NCBI GenBank assembly: GCA_022793815.1
Contig: JAAWDP010000009.1
Span: 109,700-173,699 of the forward strand
DNA: 64,000 nucleotides
Direction: 5' to 3'
Source: Clostridia bacterium
Lineage (GTDB): Bacteria; Bacillota; Clostridia; Christensenellales; Pumilibacteraceae
Shown: positions 16,567 through 26,369 of the stretch, piece by piece
Layout: each line of letters starts with the position of its first letter
Position numbering within the stretch: the first letter of the stretch is position 1
Notes under the pieces: generated by a model
What the model was told of the DNA's origin: nothing
Database searches by the model: none
What the model saw: only the letters and a program-made list of their open reading frames with translations
Program-made: the position numbers and the translations under genes

Positions 16567-19500
16567 ATGTACAAAAAAGCAGACCCCAATCTCGATTTCG
16601 TCAAGCGCGAAGAAGAAACCGCGCGTTTCTGGAAAGAAAACAGGATATTCGAACAAAGCATGAGCGCGCGCGAGGGCGGCGAGGAGTTTTCGTTTTACGA
16701 CGGACCGCCCACGGCCAACGGCAAACCGCATATAGGTCATATACTTACGCGCACAATGAAAGACATAATCCCCCGCTATAAAACCATGAAGGGCTATCAC
16801 GTTCTCCGCAAGGCAGGGTGGGATACGCACGGTCTGCCCGTCGAACTCGAAGTGGAAAAAACTCTCGGCATGGACGGCAAAGGCGACATCGAACGCTACG
16901 GCGTAGAGCCTTTCATAAAAAAATGCAAGGAAAGCGTGTTCACGTATAAGAGCGAGTGGGAGCGCATGAGCGCGCGCGTCGGTTACTGGGCGGACATGGA
17001 CAATCCCTACGTAACCTACGACGACAAATATATCGAATCCGTTTGGTGGTCGCTCAAAAAGATATTCGACGAAGGACTCATCTATAAGGGTCATAAAGTA
17101 GTTCCTTACTGTCCGCGCTGCGGCACCGCGCTGTCCTCGCACGAGGTTGCGCAAGGGTATAAGGACGTCGAAGAAAAATCCTGCGTCGCCAAGTTTGCGG
17201 TCGAAGGCGAAGAAAATACGTACCTTCTCGCCTGGACAACAACGCCCTGGACGCTGCCCGGCAACGTCGCGCTTTGCGTCGGTGAAAAGTACGATTACGC
17301 AATCGTAAAGAGCGGAAACGACAGATTCATTCTCGCCGACGCGCTTGTGAAAAACTTTTTCGAAAACCCCGAAATAATTGGACGCAAAAAGGGCGGCGAG
17401 CTTAAAGGCATGCGCTATAAGCAGCTGTTCGACGCATATAAAAAGGAAAAGCAGGACTGCTTCTATGTGGTCTGCGACGACTACGTTACGCTCGAAGACG
17501 GCACGGGCATAGTCCATATCGCGCCCGCATTCGGCGAGGACGACGCGAGAGTGGGCAGAACGTACAATCTGCCGTTCGTCAGACATGTCGGCGAGAACGG
17601 CTGTTTCGACTCGCGCATGGGTGCGCTCGAAGGCGTGTTCTGCAAGGACGCGGACAAGTTTATTCTGAAAGATTTGAAAGAGCGCGGACTGCTGTTCAAA
17701 GAACTTATGTACAAGCATTCGTACCCGTTCTGCTGGCGCTGCGATACGCCGCTGATCTATTACGCGCGCTCGACCTGGTTTATAAAGATGACGCAGGTTC
17801 GCGAGCGTCTGCTTAAAAACAACGCGTCGGTCAACTGGATTCCCGACAGCATAGGCAAGGGCAGAATGGGCAACTTCCTCGAAAACGTCATCGACTGGGG
17901 ACTGTCGCGCGAACGCTATTGGGGTACGCCGCTTCCCATTTGGGTTTGCCCCGAGTGCGGAAAGACAAGGGCGGTCGGTTCGAAAGAAGAGCTCAAAAAA
18001 CTCGGACACATAAAAGGCGACATAGAACTGCACAAACCCTATGTCGACGCCGTGGAGATAGACTGCGAGTGCGGACACAAGATGAAACGCACAAGCGAAG
18101 TGATTGACTGCTGGTACGATTCGGGCAGCATGCCGTTCGCACAGTATCATTATCCGTTCGAAAACAAGGAAGTATTCGAACAGACTTTCCCCGCGGACTT
18201 CATTTCCGAGGCGGTGGACCAAACGCGCGGATGGTTCTATACTCTGCTTGCGATTTCCACATTGCTGTTCGATAAAGCGCCGTTCGAAAACTGTATAGTT
18301 TTGGGACACGTCAACGATAAGGACGGCGTTAAAATGTCCAAGCACAAGGGCAACGTCGTCGACCCGTGGAGCGTGCTCGACAAGCAGGGCGCGGACGCCG
18401 TTCGCTGGTACTTCTACACATCCTCTGCGCCGTGGCTGCCGTCGCGGTTCTACGCCGAGGCTGTCGGCGAGGCTCAGAGAAAATATCTCGGCACACTGTG
18501 GAATACCTACTGTTTCTACGTGCTGTACGCCGAAATAGACAAGTACGACCCGACGAAATACAGCCTCGGAAAATGCAAACTCACTTGTATGGACAAATGG
18601 ATTCTGTCGGGGCTCAACTCGCTGATAGACCTTGTCGACAGGGACTTGAACGAATACAAAATAACCGAAGCGGCGCGCGCTTTGCAGGATTTTACGGACT
18701 CGCTTTCCAACTGGTACGTCCGCCGCTGCCGCCGCAGATTCTGGGCGAGCGGAGCGGGCGACGACAAGATAGCCGCGTTTACCACGCTGCACCACGTGCT
18801 CAAAACGCTTACGCTGCTCACGGCTCCGTTTACGCCGTTCATCGCCGAAAGCATATACGAAAACATAGTGCTCGGCGTCGATAAGACCGCGCCGAAGTCC
18901 GTACATCTGTGCGACTTCCCGAAAGCGGAAAAGAAATACGTCGACCGCGCTCTCGAAGAGGGCATGAACGTCATAATAGAAGCGGCGGAGCTCACGCGCT
19001 CGGCGCGCAGTGCGGCGAAAATCAAAAACCGCCAGCCGCTCGGTACGCTCTACCTTTCGGGCGACGGCGCGCTTCGCATAGCCGCCGAGAAAAAGAGCGT
19101 GGCAAAGGAACTCAAAGAGATTCTTGCGGACGAAATCAATGTCAAGACCGTCGAAATTCTCGGCGACGATTCTTCGCTCATGGACTACGAAGTCAAACCC
19201 CAGCTTAAAACCGTCGGACCCAAATACGGCAAGAACGTCGGAGCGATACGCGCTCATCTTGCCGAAAATTCGAACAAGGCGGGCGAAGCGGCAAGTAAGG
19301 GCGAAGTTTACCGATTCGAAGTAAACGGCGAAAGCATAGAGCTCGAACCGTCCGACATGCTCGTGTCCCGCGTCCAGCGCGTCGGTTACAGCGCGCTCGC
19401 GGGCAAATGCGTTTCGGTCGCGCTCGACCTGACCGTCACCGACGAATTGTTCAAGGAAGGTCTTATGCGTGAAATCATATCCAAGGTGCAGAACATGCGC

Positions 19501-19695
19501 AAGGACAGCGGTTTCGACGTTACCGACCGTATAAGCCTTTGTTACGACGGCGGCGCGGTCATAGACGGAGTTTTCGCTATGTACGGCAAGCGTATTGCCT
19601 CCGAAGTTCTCGCGGACAAAGTGGAAAAGAAATCGGGCGGCGCCGAAGTCGATTTGGGCGGCGTTACGGTCAATCTCGCCGTGGAGAAATTATGA
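16567..19695 (+). CDS. ileS: Isoleucyl-tRNA synthetase (type 2)
   Basis: IleS charges tRNA-Ile with isoleucine. It has 1042 residues. The HIGH motif is in GKPHIGHILTR and the KMSKS loop reads KMSKHKG. The beginning (YKKADPNLDFVKREEETARFWKEN) and the long C-terminal region fit the eukaryote-like IleRS2 class, which is often mupirocin-resistant, rather than the 920-residue bacterial type 1 with a C-terminal zinc finger. CP1 editing residues lie in LLAWTTTPWTLPGN. The stop overlaps the start of the next gene (ATGA). Confidence 0.95.
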   Translation: MYKKADPNLDFVKREEETARFWKENRIFEQSMSAREGGEEFSFYDGPPTANGKPHIGHILTRTMKDIIPRYKTMKGYHVLRKAGWDTHGLPVELEVEKTLGMDGKGDIERYGVEPFIKKCKESVFTYKSEWERMSARVGYWADMDNPYVTYDDKYIESVWWSLKKIFDEGLIYKGHKVVPYCPRCGTALSSHEVAQGYKDVEEKSCVAKFAVEGEENTYLLAWTTTPWTLPGNVALCVGEKYDYAIVKSGNDRFILADALVKNFFENPEIIGRKKGGELKGMRYKQLFDAYKKEKQDCFYVVCDDYVTLEDGTGIVHIAPAFGEDDARVGRTYNLPFVRHVGENGCFDSRMGALEGVFCKDADKFILKDLKERGLLFKELMYKHSYPFCWRCDTPLIYYARSTWFIKMTQVRERLLKNNASVNWIPDSIGKGRMGNFLENVIDWGLSRERYWGTPLPIWVCPECGKTRAVGSKEELKKLGHIKGDIELHKPYVDAVEIDCECGHKMKRTSEVIDCWYDSGSMPFAQYHYPFENKEVFEQTFPADFISEAVDQTRGWFYTLLAISTLLFDKAPFENCIVLGHVNDKDGVKMSKHKGNVVDPWSVLDKQGADAVRWYFYTSSAPWLPSRFYAEAVGEAQRKYLGTLWNTYCFYVLYAEIDKYDPTKYSLGKCKLTCMDKWILSGLNSLIDLVDRDLNEYKITEAARALQDFTDSLSNWYVRRCRRRFWASGAGDDKIAAFTTLHHVLKTLTLLTAPFTPFIAESIYENIVLGVDKTAPKSVHLCDFPKAEKKYVDRALEEGMNVIIEAAELTRSARSAAKIKNRQPLGTLYLSGDGALRIAAEKKSVAKELKEILADEINVKTVEILGDDSSLMDYEVKPQLKTVGPKYGKNVGAIRAHLAENSNKAGEAASKGEVYRFEVNGESIELEPSDMLVSRVQRVGYSALAGKCVSVALDLTVTDELFKEGLMREIISKVQNMRKDSGFDVTDRISLCYDGGAVIDGVFAMYGKRIASEVLADKVEKKSGGAEVDLGGVTVNLAVEKL

Positions 19696-20567
19696 CCGCG
19701 GCAGACTGGAAAGACTATGAAATCCTCGGCAGCGGCGGCGGAGAAAAACTCGAACGCTGGAAAGACGTTTACCTGCTCCGTCCCGACCCGCAGGCTATTT
19801 GGAAAAGCGAGTTCGACCTCGCTAAGTACCCGAAACTGAACGCGCGTTACAATCGCTCGGACAAGGGCGGCGGCGCCTGGCAGGTGTTTCGCAAAATGCC
19901 CGACGAGTGGACGGTAAGCTGGAACGAACTTACTTTTTCGGTTAAGCCCATGGGCTTTAAACATACGGGGCTTTTCCCCGAGCAGGCGGTGAACTGGCGG
20001 CAGATGCAAGACCTCATAAAAGGCGCAGACCGCAGTATAAGCGTGTTGAACCTGTTCGGCTATACGGGCGGCGCAAGCGTGGCATGCGCGTCCGCAGGCG
20101 CGTTCGTCACTCACGTGGACGCGGCAAAAGGCATGGTGGACAGATGTCGGCAGAACGTCAAACTGTCGCGCCTCGGCGATAACAGCGTCCGCTACATAGT
20201 GGACGACTGCGCCAAATTCGTGTCGCGCGAAATAAAGCGCGGCAGAAAGTACGACGCCGTAATCATGGACCCGCCGTCCTACGGCAGAGGTCCGGGCGGA
20301 GAACTGTGGAAACTCGAAGACGATATTTTCGATTTTATCGAACTTACGGCGGCTCTGCTGTCCGACAATCCGCTGTTTTTCCTCGTCAATTCCTACACTA
20401 CGGGATTGCAGCCCACCGTCCTCGACAATATGCTTTCGATAATTCTCGGCTCTTACGGCGGCTCGCATACCGCTTACGAAGTCGGGCTTAAAACGTCCGA
20501 CAGCAGGGGAGTGGTACTTCCTTGCGGTTGTTCCGCCCTCTGGCGCGACGGCGTGAGAACCCCTTAG
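19692..20567 (+). CDS. Class I SAM-dependent methyltransferase, RlmI/RlmK-like
   Basis: This 291-residue protein has a Rossmann methyltransferase core. Motif I is VLNLFGYTGGASVACASAGAFVTHVD in two halves, and the catalytic DPPSYGRGPGGE loop matches the 23S rRNA cytosine/guanine methyltransferases RlmI and RlmK-L. The N-terminal 100 residues form the substrate-binding part; no PUA domain is visible, unlike E. coli RlmI. It starts at the ATG overlapping the ileS stop, so the two are coupled. The target base cannot be told from sequence. Confidence 0.82.
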   Translation: MTAADWKDYEILGSGGGEKLERWKDVYLLRPDPQAIWKSEFDLAKYPKLNARYNRSDKGGGAWQVFRKMPDEWTVSWNELTFSVKPMGFKHTGLFPEQAVNWRQMQDLIKGADRSISVLNLFGYTGGASVACASAGAFVTHVDAAKGMVDRCRQNVKLSRLGDNSVRYIVDDCAKFVSREIKRGRKYDAVIMDPPSYGRGPGGELWKLEDDIFDFIELTAALLSDNPLFFLVNSYTTGLQPTVLDNMLSIILGSYGGSHTAYEVGLKTSDSRGVVLPCGCSALWRDGVRTP

Positions 20568-20598
20568 AAAAACGGCTTAAAAAGCCAAAGGAGTCTTT

Positions 20599-21312
20599 AT
20601 GGAAGAACTCATAGTTCTGTACGAAGACAATCACATAATAGTTGTTTTGAAACCGCAGAATGTTCCGTCCGTACCCGACGGCAGCGGAGACGTCAGCATG
20701 TACGACGCGGTGAAAAAATATATAAAGGAAAAGTACGATAAACCCGGCGACGCGTTTATCGGGCTCGTGCACAGACTGGACAGACCCACGGGAGGCATAA
20801 TGGTGTTCGCAAGAACAAGCAAAGCCGCGAGCAGACTGAGCGAGCAGATACGCTCGGGCGACGTGCGCAAACGCTATCTTGCCGTTACCTGCGGTATCCC
20901 GCGCGAGCGTCAGGCAAGGCTTACGAACTACCTCGTAAAAGACGAAAGTACCAATACGGTGCGCATAGCCGCGGCGGCAATCGAGGGCAGCAAGGAAGCG
21001 GTACTCGACTATAAAGTGCTGGAAACGTACGACAACAAATACGCTCTCGTAAGCGTCGAACTGCTCACGGGCAGGGGACACCAAATCCGCGTTCAGATGA
21101 AGGGCATAAACGCGCCGCTTCTCGGCGACGGCAAGTACGGCTCGGTCGGCGCGCGTTCGCGCAACCTCGCGCTCTGGGCTTACGAACTTTGTCTTACTCA
21201 CCCGACTACAAAAAAGACAATGGCTTTCAAAGTCTTTCCGCCGACCGACGAAATGCCGTGGAAAGCCTTTTCCGTCGAAAAGTATATAAACGTGTCCAAA
21301 CCCAATTTTTAA
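20599..21312 (+). CDS. RluA-family pseudouridine synthase
   Basis: The protein isomerises uridine to pseudouridine in rRNA or tRNA. At 237 residues it has only the catalytic domain and no S4 domain. The catalytic Asp lies in GLVHRLDRPTGGIMVFAR, followed by KRYLAV and the RGHQIRVQM motif. AAAGGAG precedes the ATG, 31 bp after the methyltransferase gene, so both belong to the ileS run of RNA-related genes. Confidence 0.88.
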   Translation: MEELIVLYEDNHIIVVLKPQNVPSVPDGSGDVSMYDAVKKYIKEKYDKPGDAFIGLVHRLDRPTGGIMVFARTSKAASRLSEQIRSGDVRKRYLAVTCGIPRERQARLTNYLVKDESTNTVRIAAAAIEGSKEAVLDYKVLETYDNKYALVSVELLTGRGHQIRVQMKGINAPLLGDGKYGSVGARSRNLALWAYELCLTHPTTKKTMAFKVFPPTDEMPWKAFSVEKYINVSKPNF

Positions 21313-21355
21313 CCGCACATTATAAAAACCATTAAAAAAGGAGATATATACAACT

Positions 21356-22876
21356 ATGATGATTTACCAAAATATCGAGAACCTGCTGTATTATGCGCAG
21401 AACAATCTGCTGCTCGACGACCTCGACTTGCAGTATGCGCGCAACCTCATACTCGACGAACTCAAACTTACTTCTTACGAACAGTACGAAGTGAACGCCG
21501 ACGAACTCGACGCGCTCGCCGCGCCCGACGCCGTGCTCGACCCGATAGTCGCTTATGCCGTCGACAACGGCATAATAACCGAGACTCAGAAGGAATACTT
21601 CGGCGACAAAATAATGAACCTCGTAATGCTCAAACCCTCGCAGGTTGCCGACATGTTCGACGACTTGCACGCGAAAAGCGCGGTCAAGGCGTTTGACTGG
21701 CTTTACGATTACGCCGTTAAAAGCAACTATGTCAAGGCAAGCAAAATAGCCGAAAACAAGTGCTGGGAAGCCAAGGGCACCAAGGGTAAAATAGAAGTCA
21801 CGATAAACCTTGCGCGCCCAGAAAAGGACAACAAGGACACCGAGAAACTGCTCAAAAGCAAATCTTCGCACTATCCCGAATGTAATATTTGCATAGACAA
21901 CTGCGGTTACAGCGACGGAGTGCAGAACCGCAGAACATTGCGCTATGCGCCCATGGAACTGGGCGGCGAGCAGTGGTTCTGGCAGTACAGCCCGTACTCG
22001 TACTTCAACCGCCACGGCATAGCGGTAAACTTCGACCACGTGCCCATGAAAGTGGACGGCGAAACAATCGCAAAACTTTTCGACTGCATCGATTTTCTTC
22101 CGAACAACTACTTCATCGGCTGCAACGCCGCGCTCCCGAGAATAGGCGGTTCCATACTTACGCACGACCATTTCCAGGGCGGCGGAAGACTGCTTCCCAT
22201 GCATAAAGCGCCCGCGGCGTATAAAATCAAATCCGCCGACTATCCCTATGTCGACGCCTGTGTGGCGGACTGGTATAACAATGTTATCCGTCTTTCCTGC
22301 TCGAACCGCGAAAAGCTGATAGAGCTCGCGTCCAAGATAAACGCGGCATGGCACGTTTACAGCGACGAAAGCGTCGGAGTTCTTGCCAAAACCGACGAGC
22401 AGCATAATTCCGTCACGCCGATAGTGCGCAAGGACAACGGAAATTATATCGTCGATATAATCCTGCGCAACAACCGCTGCGACGACAAATATCCCGACGG
22501 CATATTTCACGCTCATCCCGAGTATATGAACATCAAGTCCGAATCGATAGGGCTTATCGAGGCAATGGGACTGTTCGTGCTTCCCGCGCGCCTCGACGCC
22601 GCTCTTGCGCAGATAGAAAAATATCTGACAAGAGAAGTAAGATACAACGCAGCCTCGCTCGGCGAAGACATGAAGTGCCATCAGGGCATGATAGAACGCC
22701 TCTTGGCGGAAAGCAAAAGCAAGGTTTCGCCTCTCGAAGCGTCGCTCAACGTCAAAGACGAAGTGAACCGCGTATGCGAAGAAATCCTGCGCAACACCGC
22801 AGTGTTCAAAAACGACGAGCAGGGAACCGCCGCAATGGAAAAATTCCTTTCCTCTCTCGGCTTTGCAAAAAGATAA
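21356..22876 (+). CDS. galT: UDP-glucose--hexose-1-phosphate uridylyltransferase
   Basis: GalT moves UMP between glucose-1-phosphate and galactose-1-phosphate in the Leloir pathway. It has 506 residues, the long Firmicutes form (GalT type 2). The active site is in LTHDHFQGGGRLLPM, after NCNAALPRIGGS-like sequence, and the N-terminus NIENLLYYAQNNLLL is typical. AAAGGAGATAT precedes the ATG. galK and galE are not adjacent; an unrelated-looking SDR gene lies 13 kb away. It ends at a strong terminator. Confidence 0.92.
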   Translation: MMIYQNIENLLYYAQNNLLLDDLDLQYARNLILDELKLTSYEQYEVNADELDALAAPDAVLDPIVAYAVDNGIITETQKEYFGDKIMNLVMLKPSQVADMFDDLHAKSAVKAFDWLYDYAVKSNYVKASKIAENKCWEAKGTKGKIEVTINLARPEKDNKDTEKLLKSKSSHYPECNICIDNCGYSDGVQNRRTLRYAPMELGGEQWFWQYSPYSYFNRHGIAVNFDHVPMKVDGETIAKLFDCIDFLPNNYFIGCNAALPRIGGSILTHDHFQGGGRLLPMHKAPAAYKIKSADYPYVDACVADWYNNVIRLSCSNREKLIELASKINAAWHVYSDESVGVLAKTDEQHNSVTPIVRKDNGNYIVDIILRNNRCDDKYPDGIFHAHPEYMNIKSESIGLIEAMGLFVLPARLDAALAQIEKYLTREVRYNAASLGEDMKCHQGMIERLLAESKSKVSPLEASLNVKDEVNRVCEEILRNTAVFKNDEQGTAAMEKFLSSLGFAKR

Positions 22877-22898
22877 AAGCACCGCTCGGTTCCAATGT

Positions 22899-22927
22899 AA
22901 AAGCGCGCCCTCTCGGCGCGCTTTTTT
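22899..22927. terminator. Bidirectional terminator between galT and proS
   Basis: AAAAGCGCGCC and GGCGCGCTTTTTT form a GC-rich stem with a short loop. The plus strand carries the longer T-run, and the minus strand has TTTT. Confidence 0.85.
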
Positions 22928-22942
22928 GTTTCCGTCTATATG

Positions 22943-24391
22943 TCAGTACGCCCGCCCGAAGTAAATCACGTGCTTCGACTTCTTGCCGCAGCAGACGCAT
23001 TTTCCTTTTTCCGCGCCCGTCTGGTCGAAAGGCATGTTGCGCGTGGTCACTTGATACAGTTCCTTTACTTTGTCCTCGCACGCGCGCTCGCCGCACCAGT
23101 GTCCGAGAGCGAAACAGTTTTCGTTGACTGCGGTTTCCAGCTCTTTCAAGTCTGCCACTTTCCTAATGTGCGCGTTCATAAACGCAAGGGCTTTTTCGTA
23201 CATGTTGCCGCGGATGTTTTCCAACAGCGCAGCCGCTCCGCTCACCGCATCTCCGTAAGAAATCACGCTCTTTGCTCCCTCGCCGAACTTGTCGCGCCGC
23301 GACACGGTAACCGTACCCGCTTCGATGTCGCGCGGTCCCATTTCATAGCGGCAGGGAACGCCCTTCATTTCCCATTGATTGAACTTCCAGCCGGGCGAGT
23401 TGTCGCTTTCGTCCACTTCGGCGCGCACACCGAGCGCGGTGAGTTTGTCCTTCAACTCGCGGCATTTTTCCAATACGCCTTCTTTCTTCTGCGCAATCGG
23501 AACTATGATAATCTGTATGGGTGCAACGGGCGGGGGCAGGCACAGTCCGCGCTCGTCGCCGTGCGCCATTATGAGCGCGCCGATAAGTCTTGTGGAAACG
23601 CCCCAGCTGGTCTGATACGGATATTTATGAGTACCGTCGCGGTCGAGGAAACGTATGTTGAACGGCTTTGTGAAATTCTGTCCGAAGAAATGCGTGGTGC
23701 CGGCTTGCAGACTTTTGCCGTCCTGCATCATCGCTTCCATGGAGTATGTGGCGATGCCGCCCGCGAATTTTTCCTTTTCGGATTTACGCCCTATGAGTAC
23801 GGGCATGGCAAGTATGTTCTTTGCAAACTCCGCGTAAACGTGCAGCATTTTCAGCGTTTCTTCCTCGGCTTCCTGCTCGGTCGCATGCAGGGTGTGACCC
23901 TCTTGCCATAAAAATTCGCTCGTGCGCAAAAACGGACGCGTGGTCTTTTCCCAACGCACCACGTTCGCCCACTGATTGAGCAGCATGGGCAAGTCGCGGT
24001 AAGAATTTACCCACTTCGAGTACATCTCGCAGAAAACCGTTTCCGAGGTGGGACGAATAACAAGCTTTTCGGCAAGTTCTTCGCCGCCCGCATGAGTCAC
24101 AAGCGCGACCTCGGGCGCAAACCCTTCCACGTGTTCGGCTTCCTTCGTGAGAAACGAATACGGTATAAGCATGGGGAAGTAAGCGTTTTTGTGTCCCGTC
24201 GCTTTGAACCTCGCATCGAGTTCCGCCTGTATGCGCTCCCATATCTCATATCCGTAAGGGCGTATGACCATAGTCCCTTTTACGGGTCCGTAATCGACAA
24301 GCTCCGTCTTTACCACGACGTCCGTATACCAACGGGGAAAATCCTCGCGTATATCCGCAATATCTTTGACAAATTCTTTTTTATCGGACAT
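22943..24391 (-). CDS. proS: Prolyl-tRNA synthetase, archaeal-like (ProS type 3)
   Basis: ProS charges tRNA-Pro. With 482 residues it lacks the YbaK-like editing insertion of the 570-residue bacterial type and matches the archaeal/eukaryotic-like type 3. Class II motifs are present: RPTSETVFCEMYSKWV (motif 2 region with RWEKTTRPFLRTSEFLWQEGHTLHA) and AHGDERGLCLPPPVAPIQIII (motif 3). I start at the third Met (24391), because AAGGAG lies just before it and the two upstream Met codons flank that site. It follows an ECF transporter component by 52 bp. Confidence 0.94.
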   Translation of the reverse strand: MSDKKEFVKDIADIREDFPRWYTDVVVKTELVDYGPVKGTMVIRPYGYEIWERIQAELDARFKATGHKNAYFPMLIPYSFLTKEAEHVEGFAPEVALVTHAGGEELAEKLVIRPTSETVFCEMYSKWVNSYRDLPMLLNQWANVVRWEKTTRPFLRTSEFLWQEGHTLHATEQEAEEETLKMLHVYAEFAKNILAMPVLIGRKSEKEKFAGGIATYSMEAMMQDGKSLQAGTTHFFGQNFTKPFNIRFLDRDGTHKYPYQTSWGVSTRLIGALIMAHGDERGLCLPPPVAPIQIIIVPIAQKKEGVLEKCRELKDKLTALGVRAEVDESDNSPGWKFNQWEMKGVPCRYEMGPRDIEAGTVTVSRRDKFGEGAKSVISYGDAVSGAAALLENIRGNMYEKALAFMNAHIRKVADLKELETAVNENCFALGHWCGERACEDKVKELYQVTTRNMPFDQTGAEKGKCVCCGKKSKHVIYFGRAY

Positions 24392-24442
24392 AAACATCTC
24401 CTTGTGCAAGCGCTTTTCGGCGCATGCTCGTTTTTGATTTTT

Positions 24443-24970
24443 TTACCGCTTGAACAGCCCGTCGCGCAGTTTTACAAGCACCTTCGTCAAAGGCTTGAAA
24501 CCTACGCTCATAAACACCAGAGTGCTCACTATCTGCATTACGTAGAACGGTATTCCGGCAAGATATGTGACGGCAAACGGCAGACCTATTATAAGGTGCG
24601 ACATCAGCGTCGTCAGCACGCCGAACAGGGCAGTCATGACAAGCGCGGCAATCAGGTAAACGTATTCGCTCTTTATCTTACGCGACATCAGAGCAACGAT
24701 GAGCGCAAGCAGATTCCAGTAGATGAAATAACTTATCGCTACGTCGGGCGACGGGGGATAAAGTATGAGGTCGGCAAAGCAGAATACGACCGTCGCGCCC
24801 AAGCAGTCGAACCCGAACGCGAACGCATACACCGTCACCAGCGTGGTCACGACTTCGATATTCGGAATAAACGAAAGCGCAAACTTTCCCACGATAAGCG
24901 TAGCCGCGCAAGCGGCGATGACGGCTGCGTGCTTCGACGCGCTTATCGTTATGTTCCTTGCTTTGCCCAA
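24443..24970 (-). CDS. ECF transporter S component (vitamin uptake)
   Basis: This 175-residue protein has five to six membrane helices. The KFALSFIPNIEVVTTLVTVYAF segment and the later YFIYWNLLALIVAL fit substrate-binding S components of energy-coupling-factor transporters. The EcfAAT module is not in the window, as is usual for group II systems. The ligand is not decided by sequence. The start is TTG at 24970 with AAAGGT 8 bp before it. A promoter (TTGACA at 25045-25050, TATACT at 25022-25027) gives a leader of about 45 nt. proS probably shares this transcript. Confidence 0.65.
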   Translation of the reverse strand: MGKARNITISASKHAAVIAACAATLIVGKFALSFIPNIEVVTTLVTVYAFAFGFDCLGATVVFCFADLILYPPSPDVAISYFIYWNLLALIVALMSRKIKSEYVYLIAALVMTALFGVLTTLMSHLIIGLPFAVTYLAGIPFYVMQIVSTLVFMSVGFKPLTKVLVKLRDGLFKR

Positions 24971-25021
24971 ATAAACGTACCTTTCGTGAATAATGCAAAG
25001 GCGTAAACCCCTTCGGTTAAA

Positions 25022-25050
25022 AGTATATTATAAACGCCGTCCGCTGTCAA
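25022..25050 (-). promoter_or_regulatory. Promoter of the ECF S-component / proS unit
   Basis: On the minus strand, TTGACA (25045-25050), 17-bp spacer, TATACT (25022-25027). I recognise no riboswitch in the short leader. Confidence 0.65.
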
Positions 25051-25137
25051 GTAATCGGGCGCGGCAAAACCGCTCCCTCGGGTTAAAGAGAGCGGCATAA
25101 AAATCGGTTTAGCACGGTGTTTATAAAGCCGTAAGAA

Positions 25138-25392
25138 TCACAGAAAGAAAGTGACTGCGGCGATGACGGCGAGCGCAGGCAGTCCCAACACGCCCGTCAG
25201 CAGCGCGTTAAACGGGTTAAGCGGCAATACCACCAGTCCGCTCAGCGACAGAACAAGCAAAAGCAGCCCTCCCGCAAGCGAATTTACAAGCAGTCGGAAC
25301 ATGCCTTTCGTGCGCAGATTGAACACGAAACCGAACACGGCGGCAATCGCCGCTCCGAGTAAAAAACATACCGCAATTTCCACGTACAGCAT
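25138..25392 (-). CDS. bofA: BofA-family membrane protein
   Basis: This 84-residue protein has two to three hydrophobic helices. The arrangement LLVNSLAGGLLLLVLSLSGLVVLPLNPFNALLTGVLGLPALA carries the N-x5-LLVL-and-NPFNALLTGVLGLPG pattern of BofA, which in Bacillus inhibits the SpoIVFB protease and so times pro-sigma-K processing. This is a sporulation-lineage marker. Its neighbours do not suggest a spore operon. A ribosome site close to the ATG is not obvious (GGAGG lies about 22 bp upstream), so the exact start is less sure. Confidence 0.82.
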   Translation of the reverse strand: MLYVEIAVCFLLGAAIAAVFGFVFNLRTKGMFRLLVNSLAGGLLLLVLSLSGLVVLPLNPFNALLTGVLGLPALAVIAAVTFFL

Positions 25393-25479
25393 AGTATAGA
25401 CATATTCGTCCGACCTCCGTTATATGTCCGCGCTTTTTGTCGCAAAATACGTTTTTTGGTTTTGCGGTATTCATAATAA

Positions 25480-25505
25480 AAAGACCCGTGTGCTTACGGG
25501 TCTTT
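25480..25505 (-). terminator. Terminator of the DUF2188 gene
   Basis: AAAGACCCGT and ACGGGTCTTT pair around a 6-nt loop, with a T-rich tract on the minus strand, 22 bp after the stop codon at 25528. Confidence 0.8.
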
Positions 25506-25527
25506 GTCATGTTGCCGAAATTAAGGT

Positions 25528-26292
25528 TTACTGCTTTTGGAACTTGCCGTCTTTCTTGTGTACGGTCAGCGCGGCGTCGCTCTTGCCCGCAAGCTCGCGC
25601 GCTATGGAAAGAGCCTCGGCTTTGGTCGCCACACGGCGTGTGGGACGCGAGTTGCCGGCTTTGAGGATTATCCAATTGCCTTTATCGCGGTCGTATTTCA
25701 CCGTGTATTTGTTCTGCACGTCCTCGCTTTGCACGGGATTGCTGCGGGCAAGAGCCGCGCGCGTAGCCGCACTCTTTTGCGCCGCCGCATTTTTCTGTTC
25801 GGCGGTTCTCGGAGCAGGAGGCGTTCTCTTGGGCTTTTCTTCCTTGACGTCGCTTTGTATTTCTTCATCTGCCGCCTGTTCTTGCTCGAAAGTTTCTTCC
25901 GCTTGCACCGTCTGCGTCTGCTCTTGACTTTCATCCTCTGCCTCGGCTTTCGTTTCCTCTGCCGCCGCTTGCTCGGCTTTTTCATCCGTAACGCTTTCAC
26001 CGACGCTCTGAGCTTCGTTCGGTTTTTGCGCCTCGGGTTCGCTTACGGTTTCGGTTTTCCTTTCGTCCGCAAGCGTCATGTTGCGCGCGATGTCGGCAAG
26101 CCTCTTTTCGTCCGAAGCGGCGCGTTCGCGCAGTTTGCGGTTTTCGCGTTTGAGTTTTGCCGAATGCGCCGCGGCGGCTATAATCGTTATAAGAAGTATA
26201 ACAGCAAGCGCAGCCGCGACTATCGCAAAAATATAGCCGTAGCCGTTCAAAAACGTCTTAACCGATTCCCAATCAAAAGCGGAAATAATCAT
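25528..26292 (-). CDS. Membrane-anchored DUF2188 protein
   Basis: The 254-residue protein has an N-terminal membrane helix (about residues 15-40), a charged helical stretch, then a long Glu/Gln/Ala-rich low-complexity linker (about 75-170). The C-terminal 60 residues match DUF2188: YTVKYDRDKGNWIILKAG, then RRVATKAEALSIARELA and a final LTVHKKDGKFQ. The domain resembles YegP-type small folds of unknown role. I start at ATG 26292; a GTG 9 bp upstream is possible. It has its own promoter, divergent from metK. Confidence 0.75.
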   Translation of the reverse strand: MIISAFDWESVKTFLNGYGYIFAIVAAALAVILLITIIAAAAHSAKLKRENRKLRERAASDEKRLADIARNMTLADERKTETVSEPEAQKPNEAQSVGESVTDEKAEQAAAEETKAEAEDESQEQTQTVQAEETFEQEQAADEEIQSDVKEEKPKRTPPAPRTAEQKNAAAQKSAATRAALARSNPVQSEDVQNKYTVKYDRDKGNWIILKAGNSRPTRRVATKAEALSIARELAGKSDAALTVHKKDGKFQKQ

Positions 26293-26329
26293 TTTGTCCA
26301 CCGTCCTTATTATTCATCTGGTTTAATAT

Positions 26330-26359
26330 ATTATACCACGTTATGAGGCGGTGTGTCAA
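26330..26359 (-). promoter_or_regulatory. Promoter of the DUF2188 gene
   Basis: On the minus strand, TTGACA (26354-26359), 18-bp spacer, TATAAT (26330-26335). Its -35 box is 10 bp from the -35 of the divergent metK promoter. Confidence 0.75.
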
Positions 26360-26369
26360 TCCAAATTGC

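Noticed and set aside
16369..19257. A 962-codon open frame on the minus strand opposite ileS
   Set aside because: It lies antisense to a complete, well conserved synthetase gene. It has no ribosome site or recognisable domain, and it arises from codon bias of the sense gene.
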